Part shown: piece by piece, positions 34,881 through 47,765 of the stretch | How the letters are laid out: every line of letters begins with the position of its first letter | How positions within the stretch are numbered: the first letter of the stretch is position 1 | DNA from: Triglochin maritima | Lineage: Eukaryota; Streptophyta; Magnoliopsida; Alismatales; Juncaginaceae | Assembly (NCBI GenBank): GCA_963682175.1 | Contig: OY821781.1 | Location: forward strand, 39,135,254 to 39,199,253 | Direction of reading: 5' to 3' | Length of the DNA stretch: 64,000 bases | The notes under the pieces: generated by a model | What the model was told of the DNA's origin: nothing | What the model saw: the letters and a program-made list of their open reading frames with translations, nothing else | Databases searched by the model: none | Position numbers and translations under genes: made by a program

Positions 34881-35680
34881 CGTCCAAATTCGTGTTTGCC
34901 GAATTCGTGTTTTGGGTTGTGCTCGTGTCGACACGAATTCTTTTTGTCAAGCTAAAAACAAAATATTCATGATTAATCATCACAAAATCCATTCATAAAA
35001 ATTCATCATCATTCATCATAAACTGCAATCAAACAAACTGAAAATCCATTCATACAAACTAAAAATCAAACAAGAACACAAACTAAGCACAATATTCCTA
35101 ATTCCATCCCATAAACATCATCAATATATAATTATATATAACAAGCTTCAAATATACTAATCGAATCTACCGGAATTGGAGGACTGTGGTGGTGGCTGCG
35201 GGAGGAGAGGGTGGTGGTGGACTTTGGTGGAGTGGACTGCGAAATAAGTGGTCAAACCTGAAGGGGAAGGATCGGCGATGGGTGGCGAGGACGGGGTGGA
35301 GCCGTGGAGATTTGGATCGGAGATGGGTGGCGAGGACGAGGTGGCTACTGACGAGGTGGATCAGAGGCTTGGAGATGTGGATAGATTTGGAGGAGTTGGA
35401 GACGGCTGGAGTCTTGAAAAGTTGAGATTGTTTGTTTTAGTTAGGGTTAGGGTTTTTTACTCTCGATTTGAAATTTGGGTATTTCATGTCGACACGAATT
35501 ACACGAAACCCGAATTTGGTAAATCCAAACCCGACCTGAATTACACTTCGTGTTGTTCGTGTCAACCCGAATTCGACACGAATCCGAAATAGGTCAACCT
35601 GAACCCAAAATTTTGTGTTGTGTTCAGGTTCGAATTTCGTGTCATGACCCGAATTGACAGCATTAGTCTCACGTCAACCC
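34881..35680. mobile_element. CGTGTCGACACGAATT-word MITE, probable, with internal sequence
   Basis: The flanks 34881-34945 and 35480-35680 consist of variants of TCGTGTCGACACGAATT, a palindromic word, and can pair with each other. Between them is unrelated sequence including a GC-rich block (35170-35440) that has a short direct duplication of GATGGGTGGCGAGGACG. No target duplication found. Confidence 0.45.
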
Positions 35681-35687
35681 AGCTACA

Positions 35688-36075
35688 GGTGTGCACAATC
35701 TGGTTCAGACCGAAAACCGGTGGATTCGGGTCCAGTCTCCGGTCCATGGATATGCTTGATTCCAGATTTCCAGTTCCGTCCAGGCAAAACCTGAAAATTT
35801 TGGTCTGAGATGGTGACTCTGCTTTTTAAATATTTTTTTATAGGTGAGAAAACCCATGGAAAAAAATTGTTCTAGACAACTCGAAAGTTGGACCCGATTT
35901 CACCCATGATTTTTTTTTTATTTTAAAAATCAGGTCACCGATCTGGAATATTCTGGATTTGCCCAAACCGGATTGGAAACCCAGAATCAAGCATTACCCA
36001 TGGACCGGAGACTGAACCTGAATCCACCGGTTCGGTTTATGTTCAAATTCAGGTCTAGACCGGATTGTGGCTACG
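35688..36075. mobile_element. Foldback-like MITE of CCGGT/GGACCG words
   Basis: Long internal complementarity: GGTGGATTCGGGTCCAG and CGGTCCATGG near 35718-35750 pair with CCATGGACCGGAGACTGAAC near 35997-36030. End words CACAATCTGG and CCGGATTGTGG are inverted. The target duplication is unclear. Confidence 0.65.
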
Positions 36076-37169
36076 GTCAAATTCAGGGCCCACTGTCAAA
36101 ATGACATTAATATAAATAACAATTTAAGATGATAATATTAGGATAAATACTGGTGCAGACATAAAGTGACATTAGTTGTTTTGGAGTGACATCCGAGCAA
36201 AATCTCTTTTTTGTCGACACAAAATTAGCATTGTTAATAACTTAATATTTTGGTTATGAATTGAAAATTTGAACCGTAGATTTTGATCTAATACTCATAT
36301 ACTCTATGTATATTGAAAATGAAAAAAAAACGACATTTGATATCATACTATGTAAGAAATGGGTGGAAAAGAAGGTTGAAGGGGGCCACATTCAATGTAA
36401 GAGTCAACTACTTTTCTGATAAATTATGTCACTCTTATCAAAATAAATAAATTATGTCACCAAATTTAACGATCGTTCTATTATCAAATGACTTGTGTGT
36501 ATGGTACTGCTACTTTTGAAATCTTTTAAATCGTTAGAAATGAGAACCAAATGTTTATAATGTAATTCCTTGGTATGTATTATCCATTAAATATCATTTC
36601 TTAATCCATATTAATCTTTTTAATTAGTGTTGCATAACGAAACCGTTGATATATTTCTTTCGTGGACAGGTCCTTTCGATGGTGCTTGTGAACCACTATG
36701 TAACACAGACGCTGGAAAGTTAACATATTTATTAGACTGTTTTAAGACGTTGCCCGAAGAATACGGACATGTTTTTTAGTTGTTAAGTTAGATATGTATT
36801 GGCGGCGGCGTTGATCTGACTTCTTATATATTTTGTTTAAATTATTATGTTCCAGTGTACTGTTTCAGTTGTAGAATATAATTTAAGAATATTATAACTT
36901 TCAGTTAGATAGTTAGAAGGTTTCGGTTTGTCTATTGCGTCAAATGGTTTTTTTTAATCTACAAACTTAGTTTGAAGACATCACATCTTAGAACAAGATC
37001 TAGCAAACTTGTAGACATACAGACGTAGACACGTTTAATTCAAGTTCAAACTGAGAAGTTCCTATTATGTCCCAGTCTTTTTCCTCTCCTAATACGATCT
37101 ATATTGATAGACCAATAATGTAAGTCTTCTTCTTTGGATGAACCACTTTCTTCCAACTCATTTTCTTGT
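36076..37169. other. Unassigned region with one orphan exon-like frame
   Basis: AT-rich. At 36670-36779, after a GGACAG acceptor, a 36-codon frame reads GPFDGACEPLCNTDAGKLTY, then a short tail ending GHVF and a stop, like a terminal exon. I do not recognise the protein and see no upstream exon in this window. Confidence 0.35.
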
Positions 37170-40100
37170 TGATCTTCATTTATTCCCTTCTGGTGCGACT
37201 CTCGTATCCTCGCCTCTTTTGTTCTTGATCATGAAGATGAAGAACAAAAAGACGATCGTTGACGTACCACCAGATGACGAAAAGTATCCAAAAGCTATCG
37301 ATATCAAGATTGTTGTTATCCTTGGTTGGATCAATTCTTGGGCAACTAAAGAGATCCACCTCGAACACCTTGGAAGTTACCTGACTTGAGCGTTCCTTCC
37401 TCTACGAGGCTTAGTATTTCGGTTGATATGTCCGTCTTCTATGAGGCTTAGTATTGCGGTTGACATGTCGGAAAAGAATCCTTCTTGAAGGTCTACATTC
37501 AATACAAAATACTACAATTATGATTGAGTCTAATTCAATCTTAGTTTGTTTGACTATATATGTTAAACTAATTTTGATTAGACCATTTCAGTTTTCATTA
37601 TGTATTCACCCCTCTATCCTTGAGTAATTATTTATTTGTTATATATAATTATATATATAACTCATCATTTGATAATAAAAAGAAAAAGATATGAAGATCT
37701 CTAATTACTGATCTAAACCACACGAATTTGTTGCTCACACTGAGCCAACTTTTGTATCTTTGTTGTTTCACATGATATAAAAGCGTATGGTTTTTTGGGG
37801 AAAAAATATGTATAATTAACTTAAGACTTACAAAGCCAAGACCAGCGAATCTATAACTTTCGCCTGCGGTGGTGAAGTCATCACCATAGTTGGGGAGGAA
37901 AAACAGAAGGTAAGGAAGCTCGATGTAAGCGACAGTGATATTTCCACTCTTGAAAGCTTCTGGATATTTGGTTTCTGAGTCTATGGTGTGGATGTTGTTA
38001 TCGTTTATGTTAAGAACGTTGTTATCGAGGACGAAGGAATCACCATCACAGTCAATTTGCTCAATCGTTCCAGTGCTCTATGGTTGCAGTTTTTGAATGG
38101 TTAAGATCGAGCTCAGACTCGCTGTGTAGGTCTGAGTTAAGACTAAGGCCGTGAAAAGCCACATTAGGATCACCACTTGGGCGAAGCTGTTGTAAAGCTT
38201 CCCTGAGAAAATAAGGTCAAAATAATTTGTGTTAGTGTAATGTCAGTAGTTATAGTCTTATAATTGCTCCAGAAGAAAAATTGGTTGAAGTTGTACGTAA
38301 GGACATAAATCTACTATTACATACAACAACTTTCAACTAATTAAATAATTGAAATACTCTCTTTTAGTGACTTATTACAAGGTTATTGTATGCTAGAGGA
38401 CTCATAGGTTCATTCAATGTAGGAAACTATATGTGAACTTACAGAGGAGTCTTTACACTTATGTGGTGTCTTAATTACTTGTTTTAATTCTTCTGACAAT
38501 GCCGGTGTAGAACGATGCGAAGATGATAGTCAGCCAAAGCCTCCAGGAAAATGGCTTCGTGAACATCCACACCCTCGGAGCAGTTTTTAGAGGCACCAAC
38601 TTTCATAACCCAGAGTCCATATATGGTTCCGTAAAATCAACATGCTTCGATCGATATCCTAGTATCACGATCCACTTTTATATGAAATAACCTCTGAAAT
38701 TGATTATTAGAGCTTCAGTTTGTTAACTAGATAACCTCTAAATACGGCCAACATAAGGGTCATTTGAATAAATAATTTAAATTCAAATGGGATTATGGGA
38801 GCTCATTTGAAATTTCTAAGTATCAACTAATGAATAAATAGTTTATTTGGTATTAAACACTCTTCGTCTTTTATACGCTCACTTCAATAACAATGCTACA
38901 ACACTGAATACGAAAATAATGCATAATTACCTTGTTTGTGTAAATTGAATCCACCATGCTATCATAGGTTCCATTACAAGGGTGATATCTCATTTCTTGG
39001 CGCTAAGGCATCCTCGCGAGTGCAAGCTCAAAAACATCGATACAATATCCGGTAACTACTTCCAACCACATTACTAATCCAAAACTTATTGTCTTGTATT
39101 GACAACGCCCCATTGCTAAGACTAATGGTCCCACTTAGTCCATTAGAGTTCGTGTGAAATTTTGTTATATCTTTTGTGGTTGGTGTTGGGAGGGGATACA
39201 ACGATGCGTTATACGAAGACGGATCAAGGATGTACAGCGAAAATGCAAAACGAATATTGCACGCAGAAAAAAACTAACGTCTGACTTTCTCACAAACTTC
39301 AACAAGAAACACACACAAGATGAAAGAAACAAGCAATAACGAACGCACACCAGAAAACAATCACGACATACGCGATTTACAAGGTTCGGCAACTTGCCTA
39401 CATCTCTGGGCGGTCTCCTACGGGTTTCCTTTCATTCTTCCGTTTCTCCAACAAGAGAAACAACCGAGATTACAAGTTTATGGAGGTAATTCGTCATTCA
39501 AAGCACTTTAGATCTTTCTCTAGCATTAATATCTCAATACTCATTGAAGGAAATAAGAATAGTACGTTCTATACAAATTAGGACTAAAAAATCTCTTAAA
39601 CAGACGACTTAAAACATGCAAAATCACACAGAAAAAGTGTGCAACGACCGATCGGAATCCTCAAACAGTCGATCGTCCGGTTAACAGGAATAGTTCTAGA
39701 CTCCAAGAAAGTCCATGGAAGTTTTCGGTCGGATTGCATCCAACACCGGTTGACCGAACCCAACATCCCAAAATGCCTGGGATTTTTCGGTCGACTGGTG
39801 TTGACCGAACTTTCAGGTTTGTGAGCTCCTGGTAAAATTCGGCTGACCGAATTCCTCCATCAGTCAACCGTTTTAACATGGTTCTTCTGTCTACTTGGCA
39901 AATATAAACTAATTTCGACTGTTGGTGCAATTGAGATTGCATGGATGGCATCATAGACACGTAATGCATGGATGGTTGGCCCATGGTTTGAATCTTCCCC
40001 ACCATAATAAGTTCTAAATCTTTGTTTGAACTTGTGAAGGAAGGTCTTGTAAGATGGGTTTGATTGGTTGACTTGGTTTGAAATGTCAATAACTCCTTGC

Positions 40101-40417
40101 ATGTGGTTCTGAGTGTTGATTATGTTATTGTTGGTGGTGATCCAAACATAGCCTTGGGACATCATTCCTAGTGATTGGGCTTGATGGAAAAGAGTTGTGG
40201 TGAAGGATGGGGAAGATTGGAGCACTATGAAAACTTAACAAAGATTATCTTTCTTGATGTCGTTTAAAGTTTCGTATATGGTTGTTTTTTGGCCTAAAAG
40301 GTAGTTGAATGGTGGGATAGATGTGATCTGTTGGATGTCGGATCCAACGGCCCGTAGAGCTTTGGATAAGATAACGATGCTTTCAGTGCATATTGTACCT
40401 ACAAGAAAGAAATACAA
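37170..40417 (-). pseudogene. Glutamate receptor-like (GLR) pseudogene, tandem copy
   Basis: Remnants of exons 3-6 of a GLR gene align with the intact copy at 42199-47269 in the same order. Exon 3 is at 39922-40417 and about 38940-39178, part of exon 4 at about 38505-38680, exon 5 at about 37835-38205 and exon 6 at about 37180-37500. Exons 1 and 2 are absent. Damage includes a 737-bp solo LTR in exon 3, a local 39-bp duplication near 37400-37470 in exon 6, loss of the pore-encoding end of exon 4, and frameshifts. The intact neighbour probably shares a recent common ancestor by tandem duplication. Confidence 0.88.
39184..39920. mobile_element. Solo LTR inserted in the GLR pseudogene
   Basis: 737 bp starting TGTTGGGAGGGG, flanked by a perfect 5-bp duplication GTTGG (39179-39183 and 39921-39925). 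The intact GLR exon reads straight through the corresponding site. The final bases are CT rather than the usual CA. It contains many GGTCGACC / GGTTGACC variants at 39640-39880. Probably copia type. Confidence 0.8.
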
Positions 40418-41660
40418 TATTAATATAAATTTAGCAGCAATTAAACTAAAACATGCATGAATATTATGAACAAATTACCGATAATCTGAATCATTTAGAA
40501 GATATTCGAAGCAGATATTAGATTATTAGCCATAACGCACAACTGTTAGAGCTTTGAGATTAAAAGTTAAAAAAAACTTGTTTCATTCCTGCTCAATAGA
40601 TCTTCCTCGCAAGTAATGTACCTTTTTTAATTCTCACGAAAAAAATACCTTGAAAATCTCGAGTACTTAAACTTTGGAAAGAATAAGTATTTGGAGCAGT
40701 GGTTAAGCACAATTTGTGAAAATATATGGTGTTAATAGTCATATGTGCCCAAAATCTTCATATCTCAATATAATATATTCAGAACGGGAGATAAACTCAA
40801 TCAGATATCAATATCTAGGAGGAATTAAAGAGAAGCGTTGATGATCCATCTGAAAATAAACATACACTCCAGTGGCGAACACTAATAAAATAGTGTGTTT
40901 TTATAGGTATCTCGAAATGATAAGCAACACGACAGACACATTGTGTTTTTATAGGTATAATATGTCCACTAAAATGAAATATATCAGTGTTTTTCTATTT
41001 ACTAGCTAGGAACACTAATAAAATAGCATGTACAAGTGACCCGATATAAAATCAGTACTTCAACGACGGAAAATGTTGAGTTTTTCATACTTTACCTAAA
41101 ATCGTAAAGTTTATCCTTGTTTCTAAAGTCAAATAACATAAGTGACCCGATATAAAATCAAAACGCCAGAAATCAAACATCTAATGCAGATGTGAGTGTT
41201 GATGTGTAGACCACTTGTGCTCGTACAAAAATATACAAGACATGTCACACAAAAATTAACGAAACTAATCAATTCAAACAAGATATATCTAACAACAAAC
41301 ATGGAGTTAGGAAAAAGAAATGAAATTTAGTCTCGATTGGAGATTTCCCACCAAAATATGTCCATCATAATGTCTAAGTCACCCTGGGTCATTTAATGTA
41401 GAAATGCAGTCCATATTTTGTCTCCACTAAAATATTGTTTTTCGAATGAAGAGCAAAGATTGTTAGTTGGTTTGATTCTGGAAAGAGTACAAGGGTCGAA
41501 AAAAGAAGGAATGATTGTTCTTCCAACAAACAGAGTAACCACACATGATATATGAATGGGTGATTTCGTGGTTTATAGGAGTTGGAGGGGATTTTGTGAA
41601 AAAGACCATGTTGGACACGTGCTTGTACTTGTGAGTGGTTGGCGGCATGTGGGTGGGAGC
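40418..41660. other. Duplicated upstream-type sequence, no gene
   Basis: Segments near 40520-40610 and 40900-41010 recur at 50990-51130 and 55388-55600. They appear to belong to a duplicated non-coding block around the GLR copies. Open frames at 41389-41673 are not supported by any resemblance. Confidence 0.5.
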
Positions 41661-41900
41661 TAGGGGTGAGCATCCGGTCCGGACCGGACTGGATTTTTAT
41701 CCGGGGTTCGGACCGAAGACCGGATGCCCCCGGATTGGACCGGACTGAATCGGTTCGGTCCGGTCAAAAACCTATTTTTTTTAAATTAAAAAAAAAACCA
41801 AACCGGATTGAACCAAAATTTTAAGAATTTCCCGGACCGGACCGGGTCAGACCAAATCTTCCCGGACCGACCGGTCCGGTCTGGGTTTTGCTGAGCCCTA
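41661..41900. mobile_element. hAT-type MITE of CCGGACC words
   Basis: 240 bp with a perfect 8-bp duplication GTGGGAGC (41653-41660 and 41901-41908). Ends TAGGGGTGAGC and GCTGAGCCCTA are inverted. The interior is a run of CCGGTCCGGACC variants that folds on itself. Same family as 52958-53154. Confidence 0.92.
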
Positions 41901-42198
41901 GTGGGAGCAGTTGGTGCGAGATTGCATCTTTTTTAGTCCTGTGTTTCTTTGTTTCTTTCCAAGGTTGTTTTAGCCTCTACCTGATGCTAAAAACTTTTTT
42001 GTTTTTTGTGAATGGAACTGATGTGCATCCATATCTAACACATAGATATAAGTAAACTATTTTTCCCAAAAAATTAAGTTAGGCTCGTTGAGAGTCCAAA
42101 AAGATATGAAAAAGAGTACAAATTAACGGGCACTCACATTATCTTTGTACAATATCTAGAAAACTTATAGATATACAAGCGTAGACACATTTAAAAGT

Positions 42199-45100
42199 TC
42201 AAATCGAGAAAATCCTATTATGTCCAGGTCTATCCCCTCTAGTAATACGATCTATATTGAGGGAGCAATAATTTAAGTCTCTTTCTTTGGATGCACAACC
42301 TTCTTGTAACCCATTTTCTTGTTGATCTTCGTTTATTCCTTCTGGTGCCACTCTTTCCTCACCTCTTTTGTTCTTGATCATCATGATCAAGAACAAGAAG
42401 AAAGCGATCGTCGACGTAGCGCCAGAGATGACGAAAAGTATCCAAAAGCTATCGATATCGAGATTGTTGTTATCCTTGGTTGGATCAATTCTTGGGCAAC
42501 TAAAGAGATCCACCTTGAACACCTTAGAAGTTACTGACTTGAGTGTTCCGTCTTCTATGAGGCTTAATATTGCGGTTGACATGTCGGAAGTGAACGGAGA
42601 ACCCTTCCTGAAGGCCTACGTTGAATACAAAATATTACAGTTATGATATGAGTCTAATTCAATGTTAGTTTGTTTGACTATATATGTTTAACTAATTTTG
42701 ATGAGACCATTTCAATTTTCATTATGTATTCACCCCTCTTCTAAATTAACCATTGGTCTTTTACGTTCAAGATATGTAATTATTTTGTTATATATGTAAC
42801 TCATGATCATTTGATAAAGAAAAAAGAAATGAAGCTTTCTAATTCTGTAAAATAAACATGTACATTAACTTAATTAAGACTTACAAAGCCAAGACCAGCG
42901 AATCTATAACTTTCGCCTGCTGTGGTGAAGTCATCCCCATAGTTGGAGAGGAAAAACCGAAGGTAAGGAAGCTCGATGTAAGCGGCCGTGATATTTGCAC
43001 TCTCGAAGGCCTGTGGATATTTGGTTTCCGAGCTTATGGTGTGGATGTTGTTTTCCTTTATGCGAAGAACGTTTTTAAGGTAATCAAGGACGAATGAATC
43101 GCCATCGCAACCAATTTGCTCAATGGTTCGTGTGCTCTTCTCTGGTTGCAATTTTTGAACGGTTAGAATGGAGCTCAGACTCGCGGTGTAACTTTGAGTT
43201 AATGCTAATGCCGTGAAAAGCCACACTAGGATCGCCACTCGAGCGAAGTTGTTGTAAAGATTTCCTGAGAAAATAAGTAGGTTAATTAAACAATTTGTGT
43301 TAGTGTAATGTCGATAGTTATATATATGTAGTCCTATGTTTGCTCCAGAGGAAAATTTTGTTGAAGTTGTATGTAAGTACATAATTAATTAAGTCTACTA
43401 CTGCCTACAACATCTTTCAACTTAAAACAATTGAAATTAATACTCATTTTTAGTGACTTATTGGAAGGTTATTGTAAGCTACTGAATTCATGAGTTAATT
43501 ACGTGCACTTGAATGATGCATTTGTACATTTATGTTATTTCTTAATTACTTGTTTTTATTCTTCTACCATTTTTATGGTTTCTTATGGATCATAATTAGG
43601 GGTGTAAACGGGTCGGGTACGGGTCGGGTATGCCCCTACCCGTACCCGTACCCGACCCGTACCCGTTAAGTTAGCGGGTACGGGGCGGGTAAACGGGTAT
43701 AGCGGGTATAATATATAATATATAAAAATATAATATATATTATATAAATATATAACATATAAAATATTAAAAAAATATTATATATATAATATAATATATC
43801 TTAACGGGTAAACGGGTATGGGTAATGCGTATACCCGTACCCGACCTGTTTATTAAGCGGATAAACGGGTACGGGTATACGGGTTTGAATTTTTAAACGG
43901 GTATGGATTTTTGTACCCATACTCGTACCCGCCCGGGGCGGGTGACCGGATATACGGGTATTACCCGGCCCGTTTACACCCCTAATCATAATAAGTATTA
44001 TTCCGATTGTTATATATATAACGAAGATATATATTTTTACCTTGTGAGAAAAAGAATGTGAGATAAGCAAACCAAACTCCGTTGCCGATCTGCTTCCATT
44101 TCTTCCCATCGTAATTTTTTGAATTTGGACTGTTGTTCTCAAGGAACCACACGATAATGCCAGTGTAGAACGATGCTAAGACGATAGTCAGCCAAAGCCT
44201 CCAAGAAAATGGCTTTGTGAACATCCACGTCCTCGGAACAGTTTTCAGAGGCACCAACTTTGATAATCCGGAGTCCATATATGGTTCCGTAAAATCGACA
44301 TGCTTCGATCGATATCCTAGTATTGTAATGTCTCCGACGGCAGCATAAATAGTCTGGAGAGAAAATTTCAATATATATATATATATAAGAGATCTAATTC
44401 GAAAGGATTGGTTGCATTTATTCTAAATTAAAGGGTGTAAAAGCAAGACAACCCAAAGAAAACGTGCAACTAAATCTCAATCCGATCCTCTTTCCCATGA
44501 AAATAATCTCCAAATATGATTATTAGTGTTTCAGTTTGCTAACTATATGTCTTGATAAATCATAGTAAATGCGACAGTGGTTAAGATCTAATTAACGTAC
44601 GTGGGGCAACATATATAAGGAGGGTACACACGTTTGTAAGCTCAAACACTTCCAAAATGACAATGCTAGAACATTGAATACGAAAAATAATGCATATTTA
44701 ATTACCTTGTTGGTGTAAACTGACTCCACCATGTTGTCATAGGTTCCATTATAAGGGTGATATCTCACTTCGAGTCGATAAGGCATCCTCGCGAGCGCAA
44801 GCTCAAAAACATCGATACTATATCCACTAACTCTCTCGAGTTTCCCATTACTATCATACTCAACTTTCACAAATTCGTCGAACACCGTCCTCGCCGGCAC
44901 CACCACATCTAAAACTCCCCACCCTCCGGGCAGCCAAAGTGGCCCTCCCGGCCAATACACAGCTCCAAACACCTCTGAAGCATTACTATTGCCTAAGGTC
45001 TTGTTTTTATAGTCTTTGTGGAATCCAACACCTTGAGACCAAAATCCCATGTTTCTTATACCACTTCCAACCACATTACTAATCCCAAACACATTGTCTT

Positions 45101-47269
45101 GTGTTGACAACATCCCATTGGTTAGGCTAATATTGGTCCCACTTAGACCATGAAAGTTTGTGTTAGATTTTGTCACGTCTTTTGTGGTTTGTGCAATTGA
45201 GATTGCATGGATGGCATCATAGACACGTAATGCATGGATGGTTGGCCCATGGTTTGAGTCTTCCCCACCATAATAAGTTCTAAATCTTTGTTTGAACTTG
45301 TGAAGGAAGGTCTTGTAAGATGGGTTTGATTGGTTGACTTGGTTTGAAATGTCAACAACTCCTTGCATGTGGTTCTGAGTGTTGATTATGTTATTGTTGG
45401 TGGTGATCCAAACATAGCCTTGGGACATCATTCCTAGTGATTGGGCTTGTTGGAAAAGAGTTATGGTGAAGGATGGGGAAGATTGGAGCACTAGGAAAAC
45501 TTGACAAAGATTATCTTTCTTGATGTTGTTTAAGGTTTCATATATGGTTGTTTTTGGGTCTAACAGGGAGTTGAAGGGTGGGATAGATTTGGACTGTTGG
45601 ATGTCGGATCCAACGGATCGTAGAGCTTTGTATAAGATAGCGATGCTTTCAGTGGATATTGTACCTACAAGAAAGAATTTCAATATTAGTATACATTTAG
45701 CAGCAATTAAAATGATAAATTGATCTTATACCATGATAAAATATTCTAACTTCAGCAAATGCAATCATTAAATGTTTACTTCAATTTGGTAAGATATCCA
45801 AGGTCTTCCCTAATATAGAGGGGTCTTGATGATACATTAAAATATTTGGACGAAGGCAATGGAAGAAGCGAGATTGGGGTTAAAGAATTTGTTGTTGTTT
45901 ATCTAAGGCAACGGAAAAAGGCAAATAAAGAGAGGAATATTTGGTCCAAATTGTGCTCAATAACGTAAGTAAAATACCTAAACCATCATCCTCGTAGATG
46001 ACATTAACCCTCCTCCAGTTATAACTTTCGACGACACCCGCAATGCAAGAAACCCGAGAGGAAAATTCTCCAGAGAACTGAAGAAGCCATGGTTGTGTGA
46101 GTGTTGAGGATGATGAGCTAGGAGAGGTAACAACAATAGGATTTTTCACCCCGTCCTTCATTTGAGAGATTATATTTTCCTCCGACCATGTTCCGGTACC
46201 AACAAGAACATCTACTTTCCATTCGCTAGTTGTTAGATATTGAACTGCAAGAAATGAAAATCAAACAAAAGTTATTGAGTGGTCATGCAAATTAGGAATT
46301 AGTAACTTCAATTATATCAACATTAAAGTCATTAATCTCAAACTACTTGTAGAATCGACATCTTACGCTAGGAAAATTTTCCAACTATATATATTGCGAA
46401 CATTATGTTTTTCAAATGTTATGGTGAAAAAAATGATTTAACCTATAATACAAACAAATGTTGTTACAATCTATATGATTTCTAACACTACTTTGTGCAC
46501 ATGGAAAGTGAGATATATGAGTGAAACAAAATATAATCAAACCAATGTTTTTGTGTGTCTCTCCTTGCTTCGAGTGTTTAAGAATGACATAGTTTGTAAT
46601 TAAAGGACACAAACATTGAGTAAGCACCTTTAACAATGGATAAATTCCACAATTTAGTCACATAATTAACTAACACAACACTGTGTTAAAATTGCACTAC
46701 TGCAGAATATGGTTATTACGTCAGTTTTTTTGGCATCACGTCGAACATATAATGGCCGATATGGTAATGCGACATCTACGTTGGTTGTAAACTTGCTGAT
46801 GTGATAAGCCAAAAATCACGTTGATACACCTCGAACATATTACAGCCGACATGGGAAGTCTAACATCACATCGGATTTTCAGTTGCCGACGTGGTTCGCC
46901 AATATCATGTTGGATTCTCGCATTCCGACGTAGTGAGGGCGACGTAACACCCTTATTTTCCAACAGTGTGGGTAATTTTTTTTCCTTGTTTATATAGTTG
47001 TGTAATCTGCTAATATGTTTTCAAATCATACTGAGATATTGAAATCAAATACCTGTGGTTGGAACTGCAAGAGAGGAGTTCCTCATGTTGAGAAACAGAG
47101 GTGTGTTAGTAGAATTGAAATCTTCTACTCCAATCTCCATGGCAACCCTTTCCTCCATTCCAACTCTAGAACCTCGGTTGATGATGCCACCTATGTTAAC
47201 ACCCACCACTTTGGTTGTGGTGAGGAGAAAGAGTGCAACACAAGAGAAAGAGTGCAACAACCTTCTCAT
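42199..47269 (-). CDS. GLR: Glutamate receptor-like channel (GLR), six exons, 850 aa
   Basis: Plant homologue of ionotropic glutamate receptors: an amino-acid-gated cation channel of plasma or internal membranes. Exons: 47053-47269, 45978-46244, 44706-45664, 44041-44353, 42885-43264, 42199-42615. All borders are GT..AG, phases agree, and the sum is 850 codons plus stop. A signal peptide spans residues 1-22. The N-terminal ligand-binding (ANF-like) region lies in exons 1-3, with RVNVIYEDDG. S1 has GYSIDVFELA and VDFTEPYMDSG. M1 is about 533-551, the pore loop 570-585, M3 595-615 with SYTASLSSILT, and M4 769-792. At 850 aa it is somewhat shorter than many GLRs, mostly in the N-terminal domain. 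Intron 1 holds a CACTA MITE, intron 4 a hAT MITE, and a MULE MITE lies 251 bp upstream of the ATG. Subfamily not assigned. Confidence 0.9.
43597..43984. mobile_element. hAT-type MITE of CGGGTAC words in GLR intron 4
   Basis: Perfect 8-bp duplication ATCATAAT (43589-43596 and 43985-43992). Ends TAGGGGTGTAAACGGG and CCCGTTTACACCCCTA are exact inverted repeats. The interior has CGGGTACGGGTA words flanking a TATA-only centre. The near-perfect ends suggest recent insertion. Confidence 0.95.
46695..46968. mobile_element. Non-autonomous CACTA MITE in GLR intron 1
   Basis: Begins CACTACTGCAGAATATGG and ends TTTTCCAACAGTG, with internal words CCGACATGG, CCGACGTGG and complements as subterminal repeats. 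The left end resembles that of the 23106 element (CACTACTACAG). A 3-bp duplication is not clear (TTG before, TGG after). Confidence 0.75.
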
Positions 47270-47519
47270 GCATTTTGGGGAGCTTGGTTTCTTTTCTTGT
47301 TACTTTGGAAGATGAGTTATAAGTTAGGGTTGTGTCTATTAGATGTTTGCTAGTGATATACTTTTTTTCCAAGGAAAGAGCAAGGACATCGCAGGGTGTT
47401 GCTTCTTCCACAATCACAATGGCTGACCTTAATTAATTGCCCTTAGAAGTCAACAAAAAAAATTGTAGAACTTTTTTTTATCAGTATATGAAGATGTAGA
47501 TTGTTGGAGATATTATCTA

Positions 47520-47755
47520 GGGTTAATTGTTTGCATATCATTACAAAATACTATAATTCCCAAAAACCATCACTGTACACTTATTTGCTTATATGTCATC
47601 GAAAAATCAACATTATGTCTCAAATACCATTACAAAAGACTATAATTCTTAATGGCCACTATCGTGACAGTTTCCGTTGATGATGTCATCTTTTCCGTTG
47701 ATGACGTAGTTTTTGGGAATTATAGTGTTTTGTAGTGACATGGAAGCAATTAACC
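47520..47755. mobile_element. MULE-type MITE upstream of the GLR gene
   Basis: 236 bp with inverted ends of about 45 bp: GGGTTAATTGTTTGCATATC at the left pairs with GGTTAATTGCTTCCATGTC read from the right, and both continue into ACTATAATTCCCAAAAAC. A perfect 10-bp duplication ATATTATCTA lies at 47510-47519 and 47756-47765. It is 251 bp upstream of the GLR start codon. Confidence 0.93.
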
Positions 47756-47765
47756 ATATTATCTA

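Noticed and set aside
41389..41673. 94-codon minus-strand frame next to a MITE
   Set aside because: It runs into the MITE end, and nothing in it resembles a domain.
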